Positions 1 to 8,770 of a stretch of 64,000 nucleotides of DNA are shown here, piece after piece; positions within the stretch are counted from its first letter, which is position 1; every line of letters begins with the position of its first letter. The DNA comes from Arsenicicoccus dermatophilus. Its GTDB lineage: Bacteria; Actinomycetota; Actinomycetes; Actinomycetales; Dermatophilaceae. The position numbers and the translations under genes were made by a program. The stretch spans positions 1 to 64,000 of the forward strand of contig NZ_JAKZHU010000002.1 in assembly GCF_022568795.1 (NCBI RefSeq), read 5' to 3'. The notes under the pieces were generated by a model. That model had not been told where the DNA came from. It saw nothing but the letters and a program-made list of their open reading frames with translations, and did not search any database.

Positions 1-353
1 CAGGTCATCGACGCGGTCAAGGGCGTCACCCGCGGCGGCACCCGCTCTACCAGGCCGTTCGAGGCCTACACTACACCCAGAGCTGTAGAACGAGCCCGCA
101 CTACGTCAACCAGCTGGTGGTCCTCTCCGACGGCGAACCGGACAGCACCAGCCCGGACACGCTGGCCGACCTCCTGCGCACCTGGGAGAAGGCTCAGGAC
201 CCCGGCGACCCGTCCATCATCTGCCTCGGGTATGGCGCGGAGGCGGACATGGGCGCCCTGGCAGGCCATCGCCCTCCGCGACGGTGGGCGCGGCGGCGGG
301 TCGGTCGCCGGCCGAGATGCCCCGCCGTGAAGTTCGCGCTCTTCTCGCTCTGA
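1..353 (+). pseudogene. VWA-domain protein, C-terminal fragment with broken frame
   Basis: The best reading frame (from about 117) gives LVVLSDGEPDS followed by PSIICLGYGAEADMGAL, typical of the C-terminal half of a von Willebrand A domain in secreted ABC/VWA proteins of actinomycetes. The first 110 bases encode the upstream part (QVIDAVKG...GGTR) in other frames, so at least two small indels separate the pieces. After ADMGAL the frame slips again. A stop sits near 351. It lies at the window edge inside the mosaic region, so the frameshifts may be sequence error rather than decay. No start is visible. Confidence 0.45.
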
Positions 354-545
354 CCGACCGCGAGGCAGGGGTCCGGCCACCGTGATCGGTGGCCGGATCC
401 CTCGGCATAGACCTGGTCCTGCCGGAGCACGCGCGCACCTCGGTCGTGGCGATGCTGCGGCCGGTGGAAAGGCCGACCCCCTCGAGGCTTGCGGCCCTTG
501 CCGAGACCTCGCGGTCCGAGCAGTGCTCAGACGCGATGCTCGATC
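354..545. other. unassigned stretch inside mosaic region
   Basis: I see no recognisable gene. A plus-strand frame from 389 contains LPEHARTSVVAMLRP, which looks protein-like, but it stops without resembling a family I know. The base composition matches the neighbours. Given the scrambled surroundings, this could be a piece of any nearby gene. Confidence 0.2.
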
Positions 546-1000
546 AGATCAACCGATCTTGCCGTCGTTGTCGCGGTCCAGCTTGTCCTTGATCTTGTCG
601 CCCAGGCCGACCTTGCCGTCGTGGTCGTAGTCCACGCCCTCGCGGCGGACGCCCTTGATGCCGTCGTGCTCGACGGTGATCTCCTCCTTGCGGAGGTCCT
701 CGGAGACCTGCTGGTGCTCGGTGACCTTCTCCTTGCCGAGGGCAACCTGCTCCTTGGCGACGACGTTCTTGTCGACGACGAGCTCCTCCTCGTGGAGGCG
801 GACCTCGGCGACCTCGTCGCCACCCCGATGCGGGCGTCGCCCACGTGACCGTCACGGCAGGGTGCGCTCGACACGCACCTCTCGCGGGTGACGGGGACGG
901 TGACGGTCTCGCGCTCGGTGCGGACGTGCTTGCGCAGGCGGACGGTGCCGGCCTCGCGCTCACGGGCGCGCTCGCTCGTCCTGCCGCCGACCTCGGTGTC
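546..1000 (-). pseudogene. DUF2382 (YsnF/AvaK) domain protein, frameshifted
   Basis: Read on the minus strand, 1000 to about 850 gives a frame with RLRKHVRTERETVTVPVTRER, then a shift near 830 leads to GDEVAEVRLHEEELVV, VVAKEQVALGKEKVTEH and a tail with DYDHDGKVGLGDKIKDK and DNDGKIG before the stop near 546. These are hallmark segments of the DUF2382 domain, found in actinobacterial stress-type proteins usually fused to PRC-barrel domains. The PRC-barrel half is missing: the sequence upstream of 1000 runs into an unrelated siderophore-interacting-protein-like fragment. It lies in the mosaic region, so loss of the N-terminus may be an assembly effect. Confidence 0.6.
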
Positions 1001-1145
1001 CAGCAGGCGCCACCCGTCGCAGGTCTGCCCGTCGGCGTGGTCACCGCGGCCCTCGGCGCCGAAGTCCTCGCCTCTACCCTGGGGCAGGCGTGGCGGCGAG
1101 GAACCCTGTGAACCCTCAGACCGGGAGGCCCATGAGCCCTGTCGA

Positions 1146-1590
1146 TCCAGCTGACCGGCGTGACCGTGCGCCACGGCGACCTGGTCGCCGTCGACGACGT
1201 CACGGCCACCCTCCCGGCAGGCGGGTTCACCGCCGTCCTCGGGCCCAACGGTTCCGGCGGCAAGTCCACCCTGCTGCGCACCGTGGCGGGGATCCTCGCC
1301 CCGCAGGCCGGGACGGTGCGCATCGGCGAGCGGGCCCTGGCCGAGCACCCCCGTCGCGAGCTGGCCCGCACCGTCGGGCTCCTGCCCCAGCAGCCGCCCG
1401 CGCCCTGTGCTCGACCGTGGCCGACCTGGTGCGGCGCGGGCGACACCCGCACCTGCTCCTGGCTGCGCGCGGCCGGTCCGGCTGGGTCGTTCGGCCGTCG
1501 AGCGCGCGATGACCCAGGCCCACGTCCACGACCTGGCAGACCGCCCCTGACCGACCTGTCCGGCGGCCAGCGCCAGCGCGCCTGGCTGGA
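1146..1590 (+). pseudogene. siderophore ABC transporter ATP-binding protein (FepC/FecE-type), broken
   Basis: Plus strand shows QLTGVTVRHGDLVAVDDVTA, a Walker A region reading GPNGSGGKSTLL (one extra Gly codon compared with the usual GPNGSGKSTLL), ILAPQAGTVRIG and GLLPQQ, then after frame slips TVADLVRRGR, AHVHDLADR and an LSGGQ(R)QR signature near 1557. This is the order of a FepC/HmuV-type ATPase that would energise the FecCD permease encoded at 6.2-6.6 kb. A second, minus-strand version lies at about 4000-4550, mirrored around about 2,850. The Walker B end is absent, where the sequence switches into phosphofructokinase. Confidence 0.6.
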
Positions 1591-1990
1591 CCAGCCCGAC
1601 GAGCTGCGCGGAGACCCCGGCGGTCAGCTCCTCGGTCAGCAGGTCCACGGCGTGCGCGACGAGCCGGGTGGCCAGCACCCGGTCGAAGGGCGAGGGGTCC
1701 CCGCCCTGCTGCACGTGCCCGAGGACCGCCTGGCGGACGTCATACCGCTCCCCGCCCTCCTGGTCGAAGAGCCGGGCGAGGAAGTCCATCGTGTACTGCT
1801 CGCTCGCCCGCTCGTTGCGGACGGCGAGGAACAGCCGCCGCCCGTGGTCGAAGGACGCCCGGAGCCGTGCGACGTCCCGCTGGAGGTCGTCCAGGGCTAC
1901 CCCTCGGTGGAGGTAGACCCGCTCGGCACCCCCCGCGACATCGCCTGCCGCAGTAGCGCCCCATGGTCTCGACCACGAAGCACCCCGCAC
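1590..1990 (-). pseudogene. 6-phosphofructokinase C-terminal fragment
   Basis: On the minus strand from about 1990 the text reads [12 protein letters not shown], the conserved PFK segment after the substrate loop. After small frame slips it continues ALDDLQRDVARLRASF, LFLAVRNERASEQYT, and AVLGHVQQGGDPSPFDRVLATR, the C-terminal PFK motif. Residues match the large actinobacterial PFK type. The matching N-terminal half lies on the opposite strand at 2200-2830, which is impossible for one intact gene and is part of the evidence that this region is scrambled. Confidence 0.6.
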
Positions 1991-2199
1991 GGAGGACCCG
2001 TGATCGTGCCGCTTCCCCGAGGGCGACGCGGCCCAACCCACGCTCCTCGAAGTCCTCGCCCACCCCGGTCGCGAACGTGCGGGCGGTCTACGGGCACCCG
2101 TCATACCTCCCGGAGGCAGTCATGGAGCAGGTCCCGCACATCGTCACCGAGCCGATCGACGCGCCCCCGCAGCCCGGCGCCGAGACGGTGTCCGCGAGG

Positions 2200-2830
2200 A
2201 GGTGCTCGGCACCCCGGTCGACGGCACCGGCAAGCGGATCGGTACCGACCAGCGGCGGCGACGCCCAGGGCATGAACGCCGCGGTCCGAGCAGCCGTGCG
2301 CACCGCCCTGCACCTGGGCGCCGAGGTCTTCGCGATCTACGAGGGCTACCAGGGCATGGTCGACGGCGGCGACGGCATCCGGCAGGTCGGCTGGGACGAC
2401 GTGGGCAACGTCCTGCACCGCGGCGGCACGATGATCGGCACCTTCCGCAGCAAGGACTTCCGCGAGCGGGAGGGCCGTATGGCGGCGGCCCGGCACCTGC
2501 TCGAGCGCGGCATCGACCGGCTGGTGGTGATCGGCGGGGACGGCAGCCTCAGCGGGCTGGACCTCTTCCGGGCCCGCTGGCCGAGCTGGTCGCCCGACCG
2601 CGGATCGACATACGCCACATGGCTCGGGAGACCGCCGACGCCCAGGCCCTGCACGAGGGTGCGTAGCGTCAGTGCGCACAGGGTGAGCCGCGACTGCTTC
2701 GTCTCCTCCTGGTCGGCCTTGACGACCTGGACTGCTCGTAGCACCGACATGACCAGCTCGAACAGGTAGGTGCACAGCCGGTGCGGCTCGTAGACCGCGC
2801 ACCTCGTCGACGCCATCGACGCGATCGCGG
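2200..2830 (+). pseudogene. 6-phosphofructokinase N-terminal fragment
   Basis: The plus strand encodes [19 protein letters not shown] (PFK nucleotide-binding loop GGD-x-GMNA), [33 protein letters not shown] and [12 protein letters not shown], all classic PFK motifs in correct order up to about 2580. The frame then dissolves into alternating pieces of PFK (ARETADA at about 2630, HLVDAIDAI at about 2800) and antisense argS. A second, noisier minus-strand version of the same PFK part lies at about 3000-3460, giving a mirror centre near 2,865. The intact gene presumably exists in the real genome near here. Confidence 0.6.
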
Positions 2831-4250
2831 ACATCGGCGGGCTCGGTGAGCCGGATCGGCGCGTCCTGCTCGGCGGGTCGGTCATCAGCGTGCGGAAGAT
2901 CGACCGGATGGCTGGCGGCGGTGCTCGCGATCGGTAGGGGCCGGTGTTGCGGTGCAGGAGCATCCGGTCCAGGTCGAAGACGTAGTCCGAGTCGTGCGCC
3001 ACGGACCAGGTCGGTTGTCGATCGAGCCGACCTGGCCCGCGATCATCAGGGCCGGGTGGGCGTCGGCGGTCTCCCGGTCGATGTAGGCCCGCGCGTGCTG
3101 CACCGCCTCGTCCAGCAGGTACATCAGCCGCAGCGGGGCGCCCAGCCGGGTCTTGAGGCTGCCGTCCCCAGCCGATCTTGACGTGCTCGACCTCGACCTG
3201 CTCCGAGCAGGTGCCGGGCCGCCGCCGTAGACCATCTGCCGGTGCAGCGACTGAAGTCCTTGCTACGTAGAGGATGCGGTCGGCGTGCAGGTCCTCGCGG
3301 TGCAGGACGTTGCCGACGTCGTCCCAGCCGACCTGCCGGATGCAGCGTCGCCGCTTGTCCTCGCGACCATGCCCTGGTAGCCCTCGTAGACCGTCGTCCT
3401 CGGCGCCGATCCCCTTGGCGCAGGGCGCAGATCCCGGCAGGGCGTCGTTGTAGGCCGTTCATGCCCCGGCCAGGTCGGCGTCGGTCAGGATGCCGATGGA
3501 GTAGACGCGGTTGAAGTAGCTCTTGGACAGGTGCCGAGCTTGCCCCACAGTCGCAGCGTCTCCGGGTCGCCGGCCTGCAGCCTGACCACGCGGGCCCGGT
3601 GACGATGTGCGGAAGACCTGTTGTCGTCGAACTTCACGCGCGCGGCCTGGTAGAACGCGGGTGCCCGTCCATCCAACCGCCCGCACGTGAACGCGACGTG
3701 ACCGGCAGGTGCTCGGAGCATCCCGAGGAGCGTGGGTTGGGCCGCGTCGCCGACGGGGAAGCGGCACGATCACGGGTGGCCGAGGTGCTCCAGGGTCGCG
3801 GGCAGGCGATGTCGTAGGTGCGGCGCGAGGGCCTCGGGGGTGATCTCCTTGGCGACGTTGGGCGCGGAGTAGTCGATCGGGATGCCCCGCCCGCAGGAGC
3901 ACGACGAGGTCGGCGTAGGCCGCGGCCTGGGACCTGCAGCACGGCGACCAGGAGTCGGCGAAGGGACTCCTGCAGCTCGGCGCACAGGTCCAGCAGCGCG
4001 TACTGGTGGGCCAGGTCGAGGAAGGTGGTCGACGATCGTCGGGCGCACCATCGCGGGGTCTCCTGCCGAGCACCAGGCCAGCCATGGCGGCGCTGACCTG
4101 GACGTCGGCGAACTGGCTGGGTCGCAGCACCGGATCTGCCAGGTCGTGGACGTGGGCCTCGCCGATCGCGCGCTCGACGGCCGCCTCGACAGCCGGGCGA
4201 CCCGCCGCGCGCAGCCACAGGTTAGTGCTCACCATGCCCTGGGCACGAAC
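2640..4250 (-). pseudogene. scrambled inverted copy of argS mixed with PFK/ABC pieces
   Basis: Minus-strand segments match the intact argS at 8771-10504 in order: the leader GCATGGTGAGCACTAACCTG near 4235, VLRPSQFADVQV near 4110, DYSAPNVAKEI near 3870, RVVRLQAGDPETLRLWGKL near 3560, GAPLRLMYLLDEAVQHARAY near 3110, HDSDYVFDLDRM near 2990 and [18 protein letters not shown] near 2680. Between them sit pieces of PFK (ADAHPALMIAGQVGSIDN near 3030) and of the ABC ATPase (ERAIGEAHVHDLADP near 4150). Switches occur every 20-100 bases, and no frame stays open. I regard this as an artefactual overlay, not a second argS. Confidence 0.65.
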
Positions 4251-5110
4251 AGGTCGGCCACGGTGAGGCCGGGCGGCACGGGCGGCGGCCGGGCAGGAGC
4301 CCGACGGTGCGGGCCAGCTCGCGACGGGGGTGCGCGGCCTACCGCCTGCACGACGTCGAGGTGAGCACCGTCCCGGCCTGCGGGGCGAGGATCCCCGCCA
4401 CGGTGCGCAGCAGGGTGGACTTGCCGCACCCGTTGCTCGCCGAGCAGGTGACGACCTGAGGGACCTGCCCGGCGGCTGCGAAGGTGGCCGTGACGTCGTC
4501 GACGGCGACCCGCCGCCGTGCGCACGGTCACGCCGGTCAGCTGGAGCGACGCGAGGTCGACGTCGAGATGGTGCTTGCCGGGCCAGGGGCCGGGTCCCTC
4601 GCCGCCACGCCTGCCCCAGGGCGAGGGCGAGGACTCCGGTGCCCTGCCTCAGGCGCACCACCCGGACGGGCAGACGTCGGGATCGCCTGGCGCCTGCTGG
4701 ACGGCGAGGTCGGCGGCGGGCGACGAGCGCGCGCGTGAGCGCGGCCGATCGCCAACGGCTCCTGGCCAAGCGCCCGGCGGGCGATCTGGGAGCGGCGAGC
4801 GCGACGAGGTGCCCATCGGCGGACCGTCCACGGCTGCGTGCCCCGGCGGGGGCGCCACCGACAGCAGGTCGCCCGCGACGGTCGTCAGGTCGGGGCGTCC
4901 GCCGAGGCAGTGCGCGGCGTCGTCACCGAGGGCGGCAGCCCGCGCCCCCGCCGCAGCGCCACGGTGGCGAGTGCCGCCAGGGCTGCGACGACACCGACCG
5001 CCTGATCCCACGAGCTCCGGGCGGACAGGCTGCCGGTCAGCGCGGCCGTGAGCGTGGCTGGCGGGGGAGAGCTCGGTCGACCAGCAGGAGGTGCTGGGTG
5101 AGCGGCGGGT
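4250..5110 (+). pseudogene. scrambled inverted copy of siderophore-interacting-protein gene mixed with ABC ATPase
   Basis: The plus strand carries YRLHDVEVS at about 4340, DLRDLPGGC at about 4460, REVDVEMVL at about 4555 and ALPQAHHPD at about 4645. These are all pieces of the SIP protein encoded intact on the minus strand at 7739-8632, in the same order. Minus-strand pieces of an ABC ATPase (CGKSTLLRTVAGILAPQAGTV, mirror of the copy at 1146-1590) are interleaved at about 4230-4550. 4580-4720 is also the reverse complement of 960-1090. No stable reading frame exists. Confidence 0.6.
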
Positions 5111-5169
5111 GGGCCGCAGCGGGTGGCCTTCGTGGCCGATGCCCGCGATGATCACCGCCGACGGCAGGC

Positions 5170-6130
5170 GAGAGCCATCGCCCACCCGCATCCGTGAGCA
5201 CATCCCGCGAGCGCCGCGCCCATCATGTCCAGCCCATCCCGCTCAGAAGGAACCATGCAGCACCTCTCTCCACCCCCCTGCCGCGCCGGCGCCGGCCGTG
5301 GCCCTCAGGACGTCCGGCCTGACCAGGTCGTTGCCCGGGCCCGCTGGAGCACCTCCTCCGCCAGGCCGGGCAGCTCGCACCGCCACCGGCTCCTCCAGCG
5401 CCTTCCCCGTGCAGGTCAAGCACGCGCAGGCACGCATCACCAGGCTGCCGTCCCCGGTCAGCAGGTCCTGCCAGGCGGCGGGCTGCTGCGACGGGAGCCA
5501 TGCCGCGCTCGGCACCGTCGAGCGTGGGCACCGAGACCCGTCAGGAGGCCGACAAGGAGCAGGCACCTGCCGAGGGTGCGGGAGGCGGTGACCAAGGCAG
5601 GGCAGCCCCTGCCCACGACCTTCAGCGGGGCGAGCAGGTGGCGGTCGAGAAGACGGCGGAGCTCAAGCCGGACCTGATCCTCGCCCTGGTCCGGGGTGAC
5701 CAAGGACCCGGCCGAGCGTCGAGCCCCGAGGAGCCTACGACCGGCCCGAGGGCGACTGGGACGGCGAGCTGCCGGGTGGTCGCCAAGGCCCTCGGCAAGC
5801 CCGCGGAGGGCGGGACGGCCAGGCCGACGAAGGCGATCGGACCGGTCGCCGCCCACGCAGTCCGCGGCGGTGAGCGCGGCGACGGCGGCACGCACGAGGA
5901 CCCGCACCGAGCCGGGTGGGTGCCCCATGATCGCCAAGCTCGGTCTGACCCCCGACCCGGCGATCGCGTCGTTCGCGCCCGCGGCCGGCCGCCACGAGCC
6001 CTCATCGGCCTGGAGAACGCCGAGGGTGGCCAGGACCGGCCACGGAGACGCTACGAGGCCGCCGGAAGCAGAGCCGGCTCCCCAGTAGCGCAGCGCCTCG
6101 AAGGCTGCCGGGCTGCGCGGGGAGACGGCC
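5170..6130 (+). pseudogene. scrambled inverted copy of the substrate-binding protein gene overlaid on FecCD permease
   Basis: Starting with CATCCGTGAGCACATCCC at about 5190 (reverse complement of the region near 7715), the plus strand repeats the substrate-binding gene found intact at 6597-7654: CTCAGAAGGAACCATG near 5250, AFPVQVKHA near 5410, PAHDLQRGEQVAVEKTAELKPDLILA near 5610 in mixed frames, VVAKALGKPAEG near 5775 and IAKLGLTPDPAIASFAPA near 5930. The minus strand of the same stretch carries FecCD permease pieces (MAGSQAV, RSPAAFEALRYW, VLATLGVLQ, VRVLV) that would naturally continue the gene at 6218-6595. Two sequences are thus interleaved base-block by base-block. Confidence 0.6.
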
Positions 6131-6217
6131 TGGCTGCCTGCCATCAGCGATGATCAACCCGCGCCGGCGAGCAGCGACGGGCGCCCGACGGCTCACGACC
6201 GCCGGCACCGAGCAGCA

Positions 6218-6595
6218 TCACCGCGGCGGTCGCCACGAGGCCGACGAAGGCCCCGCGGCGACGATCCCCAGACCGGAGGCCCCGGACAGGGTGATCACGC
6301 CGACGATGCCGGCCGAGGCCCCGGCCGACAGCCCCAGCATGCCGGGGTCGCCGAGCGGGTTGCGGGTCGCCGTCTGCAGGGCCGACCCGGCCGCTGCGAG
6401 CGCCGCGCCGCACAGCAGCCCGACCCCGGTGCGAGGCACCCGGGTCGCCCAGACCGCCTGGACGTGCTCGTCGCCGAGTCCCCGGGCCGCGTCCGCCAGC
6501 TCGGGCAGGGACACCGGTCGGCTCCCCAGGGCCAGGCTGGCGCCGACGGCGAGGAGCAGCGCGCCGACGAGGGCGCCGGCCTGCAGCGGCCTCAT
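6218..6595 (-). CDS. FecCD-family iron-siderophore permease, N-terminal part
   Basis: This is an inner-membrane subunit of a BtuCD-type importer for ferric siderophores. The first about 112 residues are intact and contain an N-terminal membrane helix (GALVGALLLAVGASLALG), SLPELADAARG, the RVPRT segment, and NPLGDPGMLGLSAGASAG, the family signature. ATG at 6595 lies one base beyond the stop of the substrate-binding gene, so the two are one operon. At about 6257 the frame breaks (GCGGGGCC where GCGGGCGCC is expected). The correct continuation, GAFVGLVATAAVMLL, is in the next frame, and further pieces follow on this strand to about 5700 within the mosaic. A full protein would be about 330-350 residues. 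Confidence 0.7.
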   Translation of the reverse strand: MRPLQAGALVGALLLAVGASLALGSRPVSLPELADAARGLGDEHVQAVWATRVPRTGVGLLCGAALAAAGSALQTATRNPLGDPGMLGLSAGASAGIVGVITLSGASGLGIVAAGPSSASWRPPR

Positions 6596-6596
6596 G

Positions 6597-7601
6597 TCAG
6601 GCGCCGAGCCGGGCGACCTGCGCGTCGATCAGCGGGGTGAGCCGCGGCAGGGCCCACGGGACGGTCAGCGGGTTGATCATCGACATGGCGGTCACCAGCT
6701 GTCGGTCCCCGGAGGTGACGACGGTGTCGCGACGCACGGCCGGTATGCCGGCATACAGGGGCTGGGCCAGGACCTGCTTCTTGGAGGCCTCGTCGAGGTA
6801 CCACGTGAAGATCAGGTCGGAGCCCTTGAGCCGGTCGGCGTTCTCCAGGCCGATGAGGGCGTGGTCGCTGCCGTCCGCGGGCGCGAACGACGCGATCGCC
6901 GGGTCGGGGGTCAGACCGAGCTTGGCGATCATGGCGACCCGCTGCTCGGTGGGGAGGTAGACCCCGAGCGTGCCGGGGCCGGTCGTGTAGACGTAGGAGA
7001 AGGTCTTGCCGCGGAACTGCGGGTGGGCGGCGACCGCCTCGGCGAACCGCGCCTCGATGGCGCGGATCTGCTGCTCGCCCTCCGCGGGCTTGCCGAGGGC
7101 CTTGGCGACCACCCGGATCTCGCCGTCCCAGGTCGTGGCCCAGGGAGCCTTGTCGTAGGCCACGGTCGGAGCGATCTCGGACAGCTCGGCGTACTGCTCC
7201 TTGGTCACCCCGGACCAGGGAGCCAGGATCAGGTCCGGCTTGAGCTCGGCGATCTTCTCGACCGCCACCTGCTCGCCCCCGGGGAAGGTCGTGGGCAGGG
7301 GCTGCCCTGCCTTGGTCACCGCCTCCCGCACCCACGGCAGGTGCCCGTCCTTGTCGGCGCCCCAGGCGAAGGTCTCGGTGCCCACGGGGACGGTGCCGAG
7401 CGCGATGGCGGTCTCTGCGGCGCCCTGGCCGAGGGTGACGACGCGCCGGGGCGCGGCCGGGATGGTGGTGGTGCCCAGGGCGTGCTTGACCTGCACGGGG
7501 AAGGCGCCGGAGGAGCCGGTGGCGGTGCGAGCGGCACCGGCCGCGCCGGAGGAGGTGCTCGTCGGGCCCGGGCCCGACGAGCAGGCGGAGGCGAGGGCCA
7601 C
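6597..7601 (-). CDS. iron-siderophore ABC transporter substrate-binding lipoprotein
   Basis: A periplasmic-type (lipid-anchored) siderophore receptor of the FecB/FepB class. The mature part has RRVVTLGQGAAETAIALG near residue 55, then VAVEKIAELKPDLILAP, VAYDKAPW, VVAKALGKPAEG and SDLIFTWYLDEASKK, in normal order and length. A lipobox-like ALASAC occurs at the very start of this frame. An ATG with a good ribosome site (AGAAGGAA) lies at 7654, but it is one base out of frame with the body. The segment PRRALLGAAVVALASAC, a perfect lipoprotein signal, is open in the body frame. I suspect a one-base error between 7610 and 7654, probably in the run of five Gs at 7637-7641, and a true start at 7654. 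It is transcribed with the permease below and probably with the SIP gene above. Confidence 0.85.
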   Translation of the reverse strand: MALASACSSGPGPTSTSSGAAGAARTATGSSGAFPVQVKHALGTTTIPAAPRRVVTLGQGAAETAIALGTVPVGTETFAWGADKDGHLPWVREAVTKAGQPLPTTFPGGEQVAVEKIAELKPDLILAPWSGVTKEQYAELSEIAPTVAYDKAPWATTWDGEIRVVAKALGKPAEGEQQIRAIEARFAEAVAAHPQFRGKTFSYVYTTGPGTLGVYLPTEQRVAMIAKLGLTPDPAIASFAPADGSDHALIGLENADRLKGSDLIFTWYLDEASKKQVLAQPLYAGIPAVRRDTVVTSGDRQLVTAMSMINPLTVPWALPRLTPLIDAQVARLGA

Positions 7602-7738
7602 GACGGCCGCGCCGAGCAGCGCCCGGCGCGGCAGGGGGTGGAGAGAGGGTTCATGGTTCCTTCTGAGCGGGATGGGGTGGACATGATGGGTCGAGAAGAC
7701 GCAGGGATGTGCTCACGGATGCGGGTGGGCGGGACCGC

Positions 7739-8632
7739 TCACGGATGGACGCGACCGCGACGCCAGTAGCCCATGAAGGCCACCCGCTGCCGGGGCCACC
7801 CGCGCTCGCCCAGCAGGTGGGTCCGTAGCTCCCGGACGACCGAGCTCTCCCCCGCCAGCCACGCGTAGTGGCTGCCGGGGCCCGGCTCCGGCTCCTCCCA
7901 CAGCAGCTCGTCGGGCCCGGGCGGGACCGGCGGGTCGAGCCTGCTGCGGCGGCGGGGACCCGGCTGCGGCGGGGGCGCGGGCTGCCCGGTGTCCCGGACG
8001 GCCGTCAGCAGGGCGGTGCCGTGGGGACGACCGTCGCGGGCGACCTCGTGCACGGTCACCCCCGCCGGGGCACGCAGCCCCGGACGGTCCGCCGAGGTGG
8101 GCACCTCGACATACACCTGGCCCGTCGTGCTCTCCGGGAGCTCCGCCACGATATTGGCGATCGCGGGCAGCGCCGTCTCGTCGCCCGCGAGGAGGATCTC
8201 GGTGGCCGTGCCGGGGCGCCAGGCGATCCCGACGTCGTGGGCGTCCGGGTGGTGCGCCTGAGGCAGGGCGACGGCCAGACGGTCCCCCGGCGCGGCGGTG
8301 GCGGCCCAGGACCCGGCCGGGCCGGCCCCGTCGTGCAGCACCATCTCGACGTCGACCTCGCGTCGCTGCGGACGCACCTGACGGACGGTGTAGGTCCGCA
8401 CGGGCGGCGGGTCGGTCATGGCCCGCCACCCCGCCCACCAGTCGCAGCCGCGGGGCAGGTCCCTCAGGTCGTCACCTGCTCGGCGGGGCAGGACCAGCTT
8501 GATCCGGCGGTCCAGGGTGCGCGGCGCGACCCGGTCGAGCAGGGCTCCGGTGACGGTCACGCGTCGCAGGTGCGGCGAGACCTCTCGGACAGCGCTCACC
8601 TCGACGTCGTGCAGGCGGTAGGGGGCGATCAC
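7739..8632 (-). CDS. siderophore-interacting protein (ferric-siderophore reductase, ViuB type)
   Basis: 297 residues, the usual length of the SIP family, which uses FAD and NAD(P)H to reduce ferric siderophores in the cytoplasm and release iron. Visible landmarks are the FAD-binding RTYTVR at residues 79-84, GDRLAVALPQ, the conserved GDETALPAIANI at 150-161, and YAWLAGESSVVRELR near 250, followed by the family C-terminus GYWRRG. It is the first gene of the minus-strand uptake operon, with the binding protein 85-140 bases downstream. A DtxR/IdeR-like box lies 22 bases above the start, so iron repression is likely. The proline-rich insertion around 212-235 is longer than usual. Confidence 0.92.
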   Translation of the reverse strand: MIAPYRLHDVEVSAVREVSPHLRRVTVTGALLDRVAPRTLDRRIKLVLPRRAGDDLRDLPRGCDWWAGWRAMTDPPPVRTYTVRQVRPQRREVDVEMVLHDGAGPAGSWAATAAPGDRLAVALPQAHHPDAHDVGIAWRPGTATEILLAGDETALPAIANIVAELPESTTGQVYVEVPTSADRPGLRAPAGVTVHEVARDGRPHGTALLTAVRDTGQPAPPPQPGPRRRSRLDPPVPPGPDELLWEEPEPGPGSHYAWLAGESSVVRELRTHLLGERGWPRQRVAFMGYWRRGRVHP

Positions 8633-8653
8633 GGGGGCGAAGTTAGCACACCC

Positions 8654-8672
8654 TGAAGTTAGGGGGGCCTAA
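8654..8672. promoter_or_regulatory. putative DtxR/IdeR iron box
   Basis: TGAAGTTAGGGGGGCCTAA matches 12 of 19 positions of the actinobacterial iron-box consensus TTAGGTTAGCCTAACCTAA, keeping the outer CCTAA half and the inner GTTAG. It lies 22 bases upstream of the siderophore-interacting-protein start, on the far side from argS. The location in front of an iron-uptake operon fits an iron-dependent repressor. The match is by eye only. Confidence 0.5.
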
Positions 8673-8770
8673 GCGAGCGGTCGGCGCCTGCAGCACCGCT
8701 GGCCGCGACGAGGATCCGCGGACGTGGAACGTGTTCGTGCCCAGGGCATGGTGAGCACTAACCTGTGGTT

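Noticed and set aside
2640-4250. A second, inverted argS as a true paralogue
   Set aside because: No frame stays open beyond about 100 codons, pieces alternate with PFK and ABC text, and the order mirrors the intact gene exactly; it is better explained as reflected sequence.
1-6430. Real telomere-like terminal inverted repeat of a linear replicon
   Set aside because: A terminal repeat would be a clean inverted copy; here two sequences are interleaved at 20-100-base scale with indels, and the arms lie inside gene-coding DNA.
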